From: Peristeroidobacter agariperforans
GTDB lineage: Bacteria > Pseudomonadota > Gammaproteobacteria > Steroidobacterales > Steroidobacteraceae
Assembly (NCBI RefSeq): GCF_004138335.1
Contig: NZ_RYFW01000004.1
Location: 310,001 to 374,000, forward strand
Reading direction: 5' to 3'
Length of the DNA stretch: 64,000 bases
Part shown: positions 27,982-38,000 of the stretch, in pieces
Layout: the number at the start of each line of letters is the position of its first letter
Numbering within the stretch: position 1 is the stretch's first letter
The notes under the pieces: model-generated
Told to the model about the DNA's origin: nothing
The model's database searches: none
What the model saw: the letters and a program-made list of their open reading frames with translations, nothing else
Made by a program: the position numbers and the translations under genes

Positions 27982-29538
27982 ATGAATCTGAAGTCCGCGC
28001 TCTCAGCGCTCCTGATAGGTGTGACAGCGTCCGTCGGTGTGGCGCATGCGCAGGCAGTCGCGCTGAAAGTCGAAGCCGACAAACCGGGCGCGAAGATCGA
28101 TCGTCAGTTGTTCGGTCAGTTTGCCGAGCATCTGGGGCGCGGCGTTTACGAAGGTGTTTGGGTCGGGCCGGATTCATCCATTCCGAATACACGGGGTATT
28201 CGCAACGACGTAGTTGCGGCGCTGAAAGAGCTGCGCGTGCCCAACGTGCGGTGGCCGGGTGGCTGCTTTGCCGATGAATATCACTGGCGCAATGGCATCG
28301 GTCCGCTGAAGGACCGACCAGCCACGCTCAATCCGAATTGGGGCGGCGTCATCGAGCCGAACAGTTTCGGAACGCATGAGTTCATGGACTTCGTCCAGCA
28401 GATTGGCGCCGAAGCATACATTTCCGTCAACGTCGGCTCGGGCACGCCTCAAGAAGCTGCGGACTGGTTCGAGTACATGACGACCGCGCAGCCGACGGCG
28501 TTGGCGAAGCAGCGCGCGGCGAATGGTCATCCGGAGCCCTACGGCATTTCCTTCATGGGCATCGGCAATGAGAGCTGGGGTTGTGGCGGATCGATGACGC
28601 CGGAGGAATATGCAGCTCAGCTCCGCATCTACGCGCGCTACACACGCAACTACAACGCGGATCATCCAACACTGAAAATCGCCGTCGGTCCGGATTCGGC
28701 CAACACCGGCTACACCGAAGCGGTGATGAAAGCCTGGAAGGAGCGCAACTGGAGCTGGGACATCAACGGACTCTCGCTGCACTACTACACGGTGGGCGCG
28801 GGTTGGCCGCCGAAGTTCGCCGCGACCGGCTTCGGTGTCGAGGAATACGCGACTCTCATCAACTACACGCTGCGGATGAACGAGTTGCTTCGCACCCATG
28901 GCGCGATCATGGACAAGTACGACCCCGAGAAGAAGATTGCGCTGGTCGTGGACGAATGGGGCGCGTGGCTCGCGCCGACGCCGGGCAGCAAGGAAGGCTT
29001 CCTGGAACAGCAGAACAGCGTGCGCGACGCAATCATCGCCGCGCTCAATATCAATATCTTCGCGCGTCACGCCGACCGCGTGCGCATGGCGAACATCGCC
29101 CAGATGGTCAACGTGCTACAGGCCATGATCCTGACGGATCAGGACAAGCTCGTGCTGACGCCGACCTATCACCTCTTTCACATGTATGTCCCTTTCCAGG
29201 ATGCAACGTTTCTTCCGGTGACCTTCGATGCCGGGACGTATGCAAGCGGCGACATCAAGCTGCCGAAGCTCGATGCAATCGCCGCGAAGGGTAAGGACGG
29301 CAAGACCTGGCTGGCCGTCACCAACATCGATCCCACCGGCCCCGCGCAATTGGAGTTGACGACGCGCGCAAAGCGGGCCGTCGGAAAGATCCTTTCGGCG
29401 CCGAAAGTAGACAGTGTGAATACGTTCCAGGCGCCCGCGACTGTCGCGCCGAAGCCGTTCGAATCGAAGTCGAGCGGCAACAAGATCGCGTTGAAGTTGC
29501 CGCCGCACTCGGTCGCCGTGATTGCGCTCGAACAATAG
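27982..29538 (+). CDS. GH51 α-L-arabinofuranosidase
   Basis: The product has 518 residues with a signal peptide (LLIGVTASVGVAHAQA). The GH51 acid/base glutamate is in GIGNESWGCGG (Glu197) and the nucleophile in LVVDEWGAW (Glu325). RWPGGCFADEYHWRNGIGP is also diagnostic. Length matches bacterial GH51 enzymes, although many are cytosolic and this one is exported. It should remove arabinofuranosyl side chains from arabinoxylan or arabinan oligosaccharides. It follows the GH3 gene by 50 bases and is probably in the same transcript. Confidence 0.94.
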   Translation: MNLKSALSALLIGVTASVGVAHAQAVALKVEADKPGAKIDRQLFGQFAEHLGRGVYEGVWVGPDSSIPNTRGIRNDVVAALKELRVPNVRWPGGCFADEYHWRNGIGPLKDRPATLNPNWGGVIEPNSFGTHEFMDFVQQIGAEAYISVNVGSGTPQEAADWFEYMTTAQPTALAKQRAANGHPEPYGISFMGIGNESWGCGGSMTPEEYAAQLRIYARYTRNYNADHPTLKIAVGPDSANTGYTEAVMKAWKERNWSWDINGLSLHYYTVGAGWPPKFAATGFGVEEYATLINYTLRMNELLRTHGAIMDKYDPEKKIALVVDEWGAWLAPTPGSKEGFLEQQNSVRDAIIAALNINIFARHADRVRMANIAQMVNVLQAMILTDQDKLVLTPTYHLFHMYVPFQDATFLPVTFDAGTYASGDIKLPKLDAIAAKGKDGKTWLAVTNIDPTGPAQLELTTRAKRAVGKILSAPKVDSVNTFQAPATVAPKPFESKSSGNKIALKLPPHSVAVIALEQ

Positions 29539-29541
29539 CGG

Positions 29542-29566
29542 TACGCAACTGAAAAGCATACGCAAC
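29542..29566 (+). repeat. short direct repeat upstream of second TonB receptor
   Basis: TACGCAAC occurs at 29542–29549 and again at 29559–29566, 17 bases apart, in the 68-base gap before the second TonB-receptor gene. The spacing could suit a dimeric activator, but there is no further support. Confidence 0.3.
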
Positions 29567-29606
29567 CAAGCTCATAGACCCCGATAACACAAACCGAGAA
29601 GAGACT

Positions 29607-32570
29607 ATGTTTAAAATTTTTTGCAAGGACGGCTCTGGCTCCAGGATGACCTCGACACGCTTGCAGGCGCTGGCCGCTTGCGGGCTACTGCTGCCGCTAG
29701 CGGTGCACGCGCAGGACACGCCATCCGAATCTGAAGCGGCTGAGGAGGGCGGTGGCCTCGAAGAGATTCTCGTCACTGGCACTCGCATCATGTCGAGCGG
29801 GTACAATGCGCCGACACCGACCTCGGTCATCAGCGCTGAGCAGCTCACTGCCAATGCGCAGCCCAATATTTTTACGACGGTCGCGCAGCTGCCCTCGCTG
29901 CAGGGCTCCACGGGCACGCAGACCAACACGTTCAGTACATCCAGCGGCGCCCAGGGCCTGAGCTCGTTCTCGTTACGAGGCTTGGGGGCCATCCGTACGC
30001 TGACGCTACTCGATGGCCAGCGCGTCGTGGGCGCAAACGTGACGGGCGTACCCGACGTCAGTTTGTTCCCTCAGTTGCTGATCGAACGCGTCGACGTGGT
30101 TAACGGCGGCGCATCGTCTTCTTACGGTTCCGACGCGGTGGGCGGCGTGGTCAACTTCGTTACGAACACGCGTTTCGAAGGCGTCAAGGGCAATGTGCAA
30201 GGCGCCGTCACCAACTACGACGACAATGAAACGATCGTCGCGCAGATCGCTGCCGGCAGCAGCTTCTTCGATGGTCGCCTGCATGCCGTGGGCAGCATCG
30301 AGTATCACGATGAAGCAGGTGTGGGCCCAGGTCCGTACGGCATCGGCCTTGCGGGCGGTCGCGACTGGTTTACACAGCGCACGCTGGTGAATCGCAACGT
30401 GCTGAATGACGGTTCGCCGCAATATAACGTCATCGACTACGCCCAGCCTTACAACTACACCAAGTACGGCCTGATCACGTCCGGGCCGCTGCAAGGCACC
30501 GCGTTTGACGAGGCCGGCAACCCGTTCACCTTCCAGTACGGTTCCAACGGAACACCCGCAGGGAATGCAGCGGGCACCGTCAATGGCTGCCTTCCGGGCT
30601 TCTGCGTCGGTGGCGACGTTTCCGGCAACGTCGACTCCGGCCGCACGCTCCAGTCCGATCTGGAGCGCATCAACGGCTACGGCCGGGTCGGCCTCGAATT
30701 CGCGGACGACGACGAGATCTATGTCACGGCCAACCTGGCCCAGGTTCAGACTCACAATCAGCCGATCAACGGCATGAACCGGCCGAATCTCACGATCCAG
30801 TGCAGCAATGCGTTCTTGCCCGCGTCCATCCAGCAGAGGTGCGCGGATGCTGGCATCACCAGTTTTCAGTACGGCACCAGCAACGCAATCCTGCCAAGCA
30901 CGCAGGTCTACACCGACCGCCGTCAGTATCGTTTCGTGTTGGGCGCGATGGGCGGACTGAACGTGCTGGGCGACGAGTGGAACTACAACGGCTACTACGA
31001 GCACGGCATCAACTTCAGCGACATCGATGTGAAGAGCATCATGCTGAACCCCCGGTTCAACCAGGCGATCAACGCGACCGTCTTGGACGGCAATATTGTT
31101 TGCGCGAACGCGGCGGCGCGCGCCAGCGGATGCGTCCCCATCAACATCTTTGGCGGCATGCGGCCTTCGGACGCGGCCTTCAACTACCTCATGCCCGCAA
31201 AGGGCCCGTATCAGCGAACGCGCCAGAACCAGGACGTGGCGAGCTTCAACGTCTCCGGCACGCCGGTCGACCTGTGGGCAGGGCCGCTGGCTCTTGCCTT
31301 CGGTGTCGAGTGGCGAAAGGAAGAATACCGGGTTCGCGCCGACGCCTATGGCAACGGCATCAATACTCAAGCGGGCATCGAAGGTACCCCGTACAACTCG
31401 GATTATCCGGCCGATCCCGTGCTGGGAGACAACGGCAACAACTGGTATGCGGGCAACTACAAGAACGGCGAAGGCGACTACAGCGTCAAGGAAGCCTATG
31501 TGGAGTTCGATCTGCCGCTGTTCGATTCGGAGGGCGCCGGTCGAGCGAACTTGAATGCCGCATCCCGCGTGACCGATTACAGCACCTCGGGGACGATCGA
31601 TGTGTGGAAGGTCGGCGGCACTTGGGACACTCCGCTCGATGGACTGCGCTTGCGCGCAACCACGTCGCGCGATGCGCGTGCGCCGAATCTTTCGGAGCTG
31701 TTCGCAGCGCCGGTCACCACCACGCTGCCGAACTTCCTCGATCCGACCCGTAACGTCAACGTGATCGTGATCCAGAACCAGGTCGGCAATCCCGCCCTCA
31801 CGCCGGAAATCGCTCGCAACACTTCGTTCGGCGTCGTGCTGTCCGAACCGGCCTGGCTGCCGAACTTCAGCGTGTCGGTCGATTATTACAAGATCAAGAT
31901 CGATGACGTCATCTCCAGCCTCAGTGCCAACGACATCGTCAACTACTGTGTCCGGGGCATCCTGCCGCAGACCTGTGGCTCGTTCAGCCTGGACAATTCG
32001 AATGGACCGGGCTTCGTCAACGTCCAGTCGTTCAATTTCGCGTCGATCGAGACCTCGGGCTTCGACATCGAAGCGAGCTATCGCTGGCCGCAGTTGTTCG
32101 GTCTTGCCGGTACGTTCACGGTGCGCGGCCTGGCTACGCACATCCGCGAATATGTCACCGACAACGGTCTGCCGGGCACCGTTCCGGTCGACACCGCCGG
32201 GGTGAATATCGACTCCAAGGCGGATTGGAAAGTGCTCGCCATCCAGAGCTACGACACCGACAAATTCTCGCTCCAGATCCAGGAGCGTTGGATCAGCGAC
32301 GGTGTGTTGGGCAACCAGTACATCGAATGTCAGCCGGGCACCTGCCCGGTCTCGACGGTGGCTCGGCCGACCATCGATAACAATCACGTCGACGGGGCTT
32401 TCTACCTCGACATCGGCGGATCGTACGAAGTGCTGCCGGGCACGACGGCCTACTTCAAGGTCGACAACGTGCTCGACGAAGATCCGGCGCGTGTGACGAT
32501 CTTCAGCAACCCGGCGCTCTATGACGCTCTGGGCCGGGTGTACCGACTCGGCGTGCGTTTCGATCTTTGA
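29607..32570 (+). CDS. TonB-dependent receptor (polysaccharide locus, second)
   Basis: The gene encodes 987 residues from an ATG preceded by GAGAAGAGA. The signal sequence is longer than usual, with the hydrophobic core ALAACGLLLPLAVHAQ. The mature N-terminus GGLEEILVTGTRIMSSGYNA is the TonB-box/plug entry, followed by plug motifs SFSLRGLGAIRTLTLLDG and INGGASSSYGSDAVGGVVNF-like segments. The barrel ends YRLGVRFDL. The plug is of a different subgroup from the receptor at 16.7 kb, so the two probably take different oligosaccharides. A strong terminator follows directly. Confidence 0.92.
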   Translation: MFKIFCKDGSGSRMTSTRLQALAACGLLLPLAVHAQDTPSESEAAEEGGGLEEILVTGTRIMSSGYNAPTPTSVISAEQLTANAQPNIFTTVAQLPSLQGSTGTQTNTFSTSSGAQGLSSFSLRGLGAIRTLTLLDGQRVVGANVTGVPDVSLFPQLLIERVDVVNGGASSSYGSDAVGGVVNFVTNTRFEGVKGNVQGAVTNYDDNETIVAQIAAGSSFFDGRLHAVGSIEYHDEAGVGPGPYGIGLAGGRDWFTQRTLVNRNVLNDGSPQYNVIDYAQPYNYTKYGLITSGPLQGTAFDEAGNPFTFQYGSNGTPAGNAAGTVNGCLPGFCVGGDVSGNVDSGRTLQSDLERINGYGRVGLEFADDDEIYVTANLAQVQTHNQPINGMNRPNLTIQCSNAFLPASIQQRCADAGITSFQYGTSNAILPSTQVYTDRRQYRFVLGAMGGLNVLGDEWNYNGYYEHGINFSDIDVKSIMLNPRFNQAINATVLDGNIVCANAAARASGCVPINIFGGMRPSDAAFNYLMPAKGPYQRTRQNQDVASFNVSGTPVDLWAGPLALAFGVEWRKEEYRVRADAYGNGINTQAGIEGTPYNSDYPADPVLGDNGNNWYAGNYKNGEGDYSVKEAYVEFDLPLFDSEGAGRANLNAASRVTDYSTSGTIDVWKVGGTWDTPLDGLRLRATTSRDARAPNLSELFAAPVTTTLPNFLDPTRNVNVIVIQNQVGNPALTPEIARNTSFGVVLSEPAWLPNFSVSVDYYKIKIDDVISSLSANDIVNYCVRGILPQTCGSFSLDNSNGPGFVNVQSFNFASIETSGFDIEASYRWPQLFGLAGTFTVRGLATHIREYVTDNGLPGTVPVDTAGVNIDSKADWKVLAIQSYDTDKFSLQIQERWISDGVLGNQYIECQPGTCPVSTVARPTIDNNHVDGAFYLDIGGSYEVLPGTTAYFKVDNVLDEDPARVTIFSNPALYDALGRVYRLGVRFDL

Positions 32571-32584
32571 TGCGATTGGGGGAG

Positions 32585-32618
32585 GGCGACCCGGCAGAGC
32601 CGGGTCGCCTTCTTTTTT
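32585..32618 (+). terminator. strong intrinsic terminator after second TonB receptor
   Basis: GGCGACCCGGC (32585–32595) and GCCGGGTCGCC (32599–32609) form an 11-bp perfect stem with loop AGA, followed by TTCTTTTTT. This is the clearest Rho-independent terminator in the window. Confidence 0.92.
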
Positions 32619-32645
32619 GCGGCTCGAGAATTTCAGCGAGAACCC

Positions 32646-33986
32646 ATGAAACTATCGTTACTACAGCTCCTGCCCGCCACTGTTGCAGGACTGTTGCAGG
32701 CGACTGCAGCCTTCGCAACCAATCCTCTGATCATGGATCAGTTCACCGCCGACCCGACCGCGCGCGTGTTCGAGGGCAAGGTCTATGTTTACCCCTCGCA
32801 CGACATCAAGGCGCCGCCCGGCTACACCGGCAAGCCAAACTGGTTCGTCATGGAGGACTATCACGTGTTCTCGTCGGAGAACCTCACGGATTGGGAAGAT
32901 CACGGCGTGATCTTGACGCGCTCGGCGGTCGAATGGGCCAATCAATCTGAATACGCCATGTGGGCGCCGGACAGCGTCTTCAAAGACGGCAAGTATTATT
33001 TCTATTTCCCGGCGATCGCGAAGTCGGGCGGATTCCGGATTGGCGTCGCGATCGCAGACCAACCCCATGGTCCGTTCAAGCCCGAAACCACTCCCATCGA
33101 AGGCGTGCAAGGAATCGATCCGTCGGTGCTCATCGACAAGGATGGCAGCGCTTACCTGTACTACTCTGCGAACAAGATCTTCGCCGCCAAATTGAAGCCG
33201 GACATGCTGCAGATCGAGGGTGAGCCGATAGTCTTCGACAACCTGCCGAAGAAGGGGCTGCAGGAAGGGCCATTCGTGTTCGAACGCAATGGCATCTACT
33301 ACCTCACTTATCCGCACGTGGAGAACAAGACCGAGCGGCTCGAGTATGCGACCAGCACCTCGCCAATGGGGCCGTTCAAATGGGCGGGAGTCATCCTCGA
33401 CGAAGCGCAGAGCGGCTGCTGGACCGTCCATCATTCCATCGTGGATTACCGGGGCCAATGGTATCTGTTCTATCACGATAAAGATCTGTCGCCCGGCTTC
33501 GACAAGAACCGCTCGATCAGGGCCGACAAACTGTTCTTCAACACCGACGGCACGATCCGGAAGGTCATCCCGACGCTCCGCGGTGTCGGACTTGTCGATG
33601 CCAAGAGCGAGATTCACATCGACCGCTACAGTGCGATCAGCGACGCGGGCATCGCGGTTTCGTTCTTGGATGAGGCCAATCCGCACGCAGGGTGGAAGGC
33701 CACTTTCAGCGCCGCAAAATCGTGGGTGAGGTTCAACGAGGTCGACTTCGGGGCGGGGGCGCAGCAATCGATCGAAGTGCGCGCGAAGGCGCCCGCCGGG
33801 GGCGCAATCGAGATTCGCTTGGACAAACAAGATGGACCCCTGCTCGGCCGCATCCAGGTCGGCGAGAAAACCGGCTGGCAAGCTGTGAGTGTCGCAGCGA
33901 AAAGCGTCCCGGCCGGTGTCCACGATCTTTTCGTAACTCGAGTTGGGGGTGAAGCCATCGACGTGGATTGGGTCAGGTTCCGCTGA
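32646..33986 (+). CDS. secreted GH43 glycosidase with C-terminal CBM6-like domain
   Basis: The product has 446 residues with a signal peptide ending around AAFA. A five-bladed GH43 domain fills roughly 28–315. The base Asp is in FTADPTARVF (Asp36), the second Asp in GIDPSVLIDKDG (Asp158) and the acid Glu in LQEGPFVF (Glu207). Residues about 325–446 form a β-sandwich resembling CBM6 (WVRFNEVDFGAGAQQ, GVHDLFV, DVDWVRFR). The family includes β-xylosidases and arabinofuranosidases, which fits GH51 and GH3 nearby. It follows the strong terminator, so it should have its own promoter. Confidence 0.92.
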   Translation: MKLSLLQLLPATVAGLLQATAAFATNPLIMDQFTADPTARVFEGKVYVYPSHDIKAPPGYTGKPNWFVMEDYHVFSSENLTDWEDHGVILTRSAVEWANQSEYAMWAPDSVFKDGKYYFYFPAIAKSGGFRIGVAIADQPHGPFKPETTPIEGVQGIDPSVLIDKDGSAYLYYSANKIFAAKLKPDMLQIEGEPIVFDNLPKKGLQEGPFVFERNGIYYLTYPHVENKTERLEYATSTSPMGPFKWAGVILDEAQSGCWTVHHSIVDYRGQWYLFYHDKDLSPGFDKNRSIRADKLFFNTDGTIRKVIPTLRGVGLVDAKSEIHIDRYSAISDAGIAVSFLDEANPHAGWKATFSAAKSWVRFNEVDFGAGAQQSIEVRAKAPAGGAIEIRLDKQDGPLLGRIQVGEKTGWQAVSVAAKSVPAGVHDLFVTRVGGEAIDVDWVRFR

Positions 33987-34146
33987 GGCTCGACGCTCGA
34001 GCTTCCGGTGCGCTCCCATATTGGCCGCAAGAAACAGAGTGTCCGGCAAAACAAGTCGACCGTACGCTCGCTGTCGCGCACGCAATCGCGCTCAGTGCGG
34101 TCGTGTCGCGACACTCTTGTGAGGCACAACATGCGGAGTCATCCCA

Positions 34147-34725
34147 ATGACCAGATTTTTTTTCCCCGTCCTGGGGCCGGCGTCGATCACTCGTCGGGCG
34201 ATGCTCAAGAACAGCACTGCAGCGGCAGGGGCTGCGCTGGCACTTGCTGCCGCGCCCGCGGTTGGCGCTAAAGGCTCATCCAGGCTCGAGCAGAACAAAG
34301 CCATCGTAGGCCGATGGTTCAGCGAATTCTGGGGCAATCCGTGGAATCCCAAGGTCATCGAAGAGCTGGCTGACCCGCAGATGCTGCTTCAATATTCGTT
34401 ACACGCACCGCGCCGTGGCCGCGATGACATCAGAAATTTCATGGTCGGCTTCCGCGAAGCCTTTCCCGACCTGAACTTCACCGGCACCGCTGATCTGATT
34501 GCTGAAGGTGATTTTGTCGTGGGTCGTTGGATAGGCGGCGGCACGCACACCGGGCCCGCCTTCAGCGATTTTCTCGCCGGTTCGTTGCCTGCTGCGACGG
34601 GCCGCAAGATGCACTTCAGCGGCACGACCGTCCTCAAGGTGGTGAACGGCAGGATCACCGAGGAGGTCGGTCTCGACGACGGTGTTACCGCCCTGACTCA
34701 GCTGGGCATCCTCCGGCGAGCCTGA
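34147..34725 (+). CDS. Tat-exported SnoaL-like protein
   Basis: The product has 192 residues. SITRRAMLKN followed by an alanine-rich hydrophobic stretch (AAAGAALALAAAPAVGA) is a twin-arginine signal. The rest is a SnoaL/NTF2-like domain: IVGRWFSEFWGNPWNPKVIE, FREAFPDLNFTGTADLIAEG and KMHFSGTTVLKVVNGRITEE. SnoaL-like folds occur in cyclases, epoxide hydrolases and many small-molecule-binding proteins. It lies 161 bases after the GH43 gene and closes the polysaccharide run; a direct role there is not shown. Confidence 0.85.
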   Translation: MTRFFFPVLGPASITRRAMLKNSTAAAGAALALAAAPAVGAKGSSRLEQNKAIVGRWFSEFWGNPWNPKVIEELADPQMLLQYSLHAPRRGRDDIRNFMVGFREAFPDLNFTGTADLIAEGDFVVGRWIGGGTHTGPAFSDFLAGSLPAATGRKMHFSGTTVLKVVNGRITEEVGLDDGVTALTQLGILRRA

Positions 34726-35075
34726 CTTGCGATGTTTCTAGAATGAATGCACTCGGCGCAGCACAGGGCTGCGCCGCGCCTTGCGTCAAAGGCACGCTCC
34801 GGCAAGGCCGAGATCTCGCCCGATCATGGAACTTTTTCAGTCGCTAGTCGGTTTAGCCCGATCGCCGAGGGGGTGCGCGAGGATCCGCGTACACCTGACA
34901 AGGCAATCGAGGCAGATGCATTGAACGGCGCAGACCAGCGCAGCCGTTCGACTACAAATAAGACGGGACGATCGAACAGGAGTGCGAGTGACATCGCCGA
35001 CAGTCCTACGCAGGGACTTTCTCGAGCGGACGCGCTGCTTCACTTGATCCGTCGTCGACCGGTTCAGGAGCATTC
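34726..35075. other. intergenic region before the large hybrid kinase
   Basis: This 350-base stretch has no convincing gene. It holds a hairpin, GGCGCAGC (34755–34762) with GCTGCGCC (34768–34775), that may end the SnoaL transcript although no T-run follows. A GGAACTT (34828–34834) followed 13 bases later by TCGGTT (34848–34853) is loosely like an extracytoplasmic-function sigma promoter. Confidence 0.3.
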
Positions 35076-38000
35076 GTGGGTTCATCGTCGCCGTCGCCGG
35101 AGTCTGCAGCCGCAGGCTCGATCTTCGATCATGGAGGTGAGCTGGGACAACTCATGAGCCGGGTGGACTGGGGGGCGACTTCGCTTGGACCGGTCGATGC
35201 CTGGCCGCAGTCGCTGCGCTCCGTCGTGCAAATGATGCTGGCGTCCCGTTTCCAGATGTGGATGGGGTGGGGACCGAAGCTGGCATTTCTCTACAACGAT
35301 GCTTATTGCCCGACGATGGGCGTCAAGCACCCGTGGGGCCTGGGTCGACCCGCGGCTGAAGTCTGGCGGGAGATCTGGCCAGACATCAGCCCGCTGGTCG
35401 AGCAGGTCCTGCAGACCGGCCGCGCGACCTATCACGAAGGAATGTTGTTGCTGCTGGAACGAAGCGGCTTTCGGGAGGAAACCTACCACACGTTTTCCTA
35501 CAGCCCGTTGTTCGACGACGCCGGGGCGATTGCCGGGTTGTTCTGTGCGGTGCTGGAGGAGACCGACCGAGTCATCAACGAGCGTAGATTGGCCACGCTG
35601 CGCAATCTGGCTTCCGCTTCGGCGGGTACAAATTTGGAAGAAGAGCTGTTTCACGCCGTGCAGGCCAAGCTCGGCGAGAATCTCTACGATCTGCCGTTCA
35701 GTGTTTGCTACGTGCTGGACCCAGCGAATTCGCAACTGCGGCGCGTCGCGTGCACAGGCATTAGCGGCGGGCATTTGGCTGCGCCCGACAGTTTTACGTT
35801 CGATCAGGATCTCTGGCCGATCACCGCGACGACCACCTCATCGGCCATCGTAGTCGAGGATCTGGCGCGCTTCGGCGCGCTGCCGACGGGCGCGTGGGAT
35901 AGCCCGCCTCGACAGGCGCTGATCGTGCCCATAGCACAGCACGGGCAAGACAAATTGGCGGCCGGCTTTTTCATTGCCGGCATCAATCCGTATCGTGCGC
36001 TCGATCCGCAGTATCGCGGCTTCATCGAGTTGATTGCGGGGCAGATCGGCGCCGCGCTGGTGAGCGTGCGTGCGTACGAGGACGAACGTAAACGTGCGCG
36101 AGCCCTGGCTGAGATCGATCGCGCCAAGACGGCGTTCTTCTCGAACGTCAGTCACGAATTCAGAACACCTCTGACTCTACTGCTCGGCCCGTTGGAAGAT
36201 CTGTTGAACGCGCACGGGTTGAGCCAGCAGGAAGTCCGCAGTCAGCTGCAGCTCGCTCAACGCAACGGGATCCGATTGCTTCGGCTGGTCAACACGCTGC
36301 TGGACTTTTCCCGGATCGAAGCGGGTCGCGTGCGTGCCAGCTATGAGCCGACCGATCTCGCCGCTTTCACCGCGGAAATCGCTTCCAGCTTTCGTTCGGC
36401 GATCGAGAAAGCGGGGGTTCGGTTGCAGGTGAACTGCGAGCGGCTGGCCCGCCCGGTCTATGTGGACCGGGACATGTGGGAAAAGGTGGTGCTCAACCTG
36501 CTGTCCAACGCCTTTAAATTCACCTTCGAAGGCGAGATTGCGGTTGCCGTGCACAGCTCCAGCGATGAGCGCTCCGCAGAGATCCAAGTGTGCGATACCG
36601 GCATTGGCGTCCCTGCCGAGGAGATCCCGCGCTTGTTCGAGCGATTTTACCGAGTCGCCGGCGCGCGCGGCCGCAGCTACGAGGGCAGCGGCATCGGCCT
36701 GGCGCTGGTACACGAGCTCGTGAGGCTGCAAGGCGGAAGCATCGATGCCCGTAGTGAGCTTGGCCGAGGCACGACGTTCACGATACGCATACCTTTCGGC
36801 GTCGAGCATTTGCCTGCGGATCAGGTGCGTGACTCCAACTCGACGAGTCGGCCGATCAATACGCAGTCGTATCTGGAAGAGGCCATGCGCTGGTTGCCGG
36901 ATTCCGACCCAGGCGCTACTGGCCTCAAATCCAAAGGGCTGACGATCGACGAGGTCGACCAAGCTCGCAGCCCGCTACAAGGAGCGGGTAAGCGCGTGCT
37001 ACTCGCCGATGACAATAGCGATATGCGCGATTACATGCGCCGCCTTCTGACGGGCGAGGGTTACATCGTCGAGGCGGTAGAAAATGGACAGCGTGCGCTC
37101 GAAGCGGCGCGCACGAATGCTCCGGATCTGCTCCTCACCGATGTGATGATGCCGCAGCTCGATGGATTCGGTTTGCTGCGAGCGATTCGACAGGACGTGC
37201 GGCTTGCGGGCATGCCCGTGATCATGCTTTCCGCGCGCGCCGGCGAGGAGGCGAAGGTCGAAGGCCTGGATGCCGGCGCCGACGATTACCTGGTAAAGCC
37301 GTTTGCAGCACGCGAGTTGATCGCTCGAGTGAACTCCAACATTCAGATGGCTGCCGTCAGACGAGCAGCTGCCCGCGCCGTGATGCTGAGCGAGCAGCGC
37401 TTTTTGATGAGCCAGGAGCGCTTGACGCGTGCGCTGTCGACAGGGCGCGTGGCGGTATACGACTGGGACGTGACGAGCGATCGGCTGAGTATTCATGGCG
37501 CCCTGGCGGAGTTCTTTGGCGTTACTCAGGACGAGGCGTTACAGGGCCTGCCGCTGCAGAGCTTCATGGAAGGCATCCATCCTGAGGATCGCGAGCGAGC
37601 TGCGGAGCTGGTGGCAAAAACAGTCGCTACCGGTGCGCCCTTTGAAACCGAATACCGCACCAATGGCGCGGGTGTGGTTCGAACCGTGCTGTCCCGCGGT
37701 CAAATTGACAGCCGCGAGGCGGGGCAACGTTTGTTCTCCGGCGTGCTGATCGATCTTTCGGAACAGAAGGCGGCTGAGGCAGCGCTGCGCGCGCAGACCC
37801 GGGCGTTGCGCGTTCTGAACGACGCTGCGATATCGATTGCCGCCGAGCTGGAGATGGGGCGAGTCGCGCAGACGATCATCGACGCAGCAATGGCGCTTTC
37901 CGGCGCACGGGCCGCGGGCATTGCATATCGCGTCGAGGACGATTCCGGCGTGCCCGCCGTACACTATGCTTATCCGCCAGGTACGCACGATCGTGGTCGG

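Noticed and set aside
30006-32387. 793-residue open frame on the minus strand
   Set aside because: It is the antisense of a clear TonB-receptor gene. The long openness comes from high GC content; the product is Arg/His/Asp-rich with no domain.
34747-35157. 136-residue open frame before the large hybrid kinase
   Set aside because: No family motif, Arg/Ser-rich composition typical of noncoding GC-rich DNA, and it runs into the kinase start in another frame.
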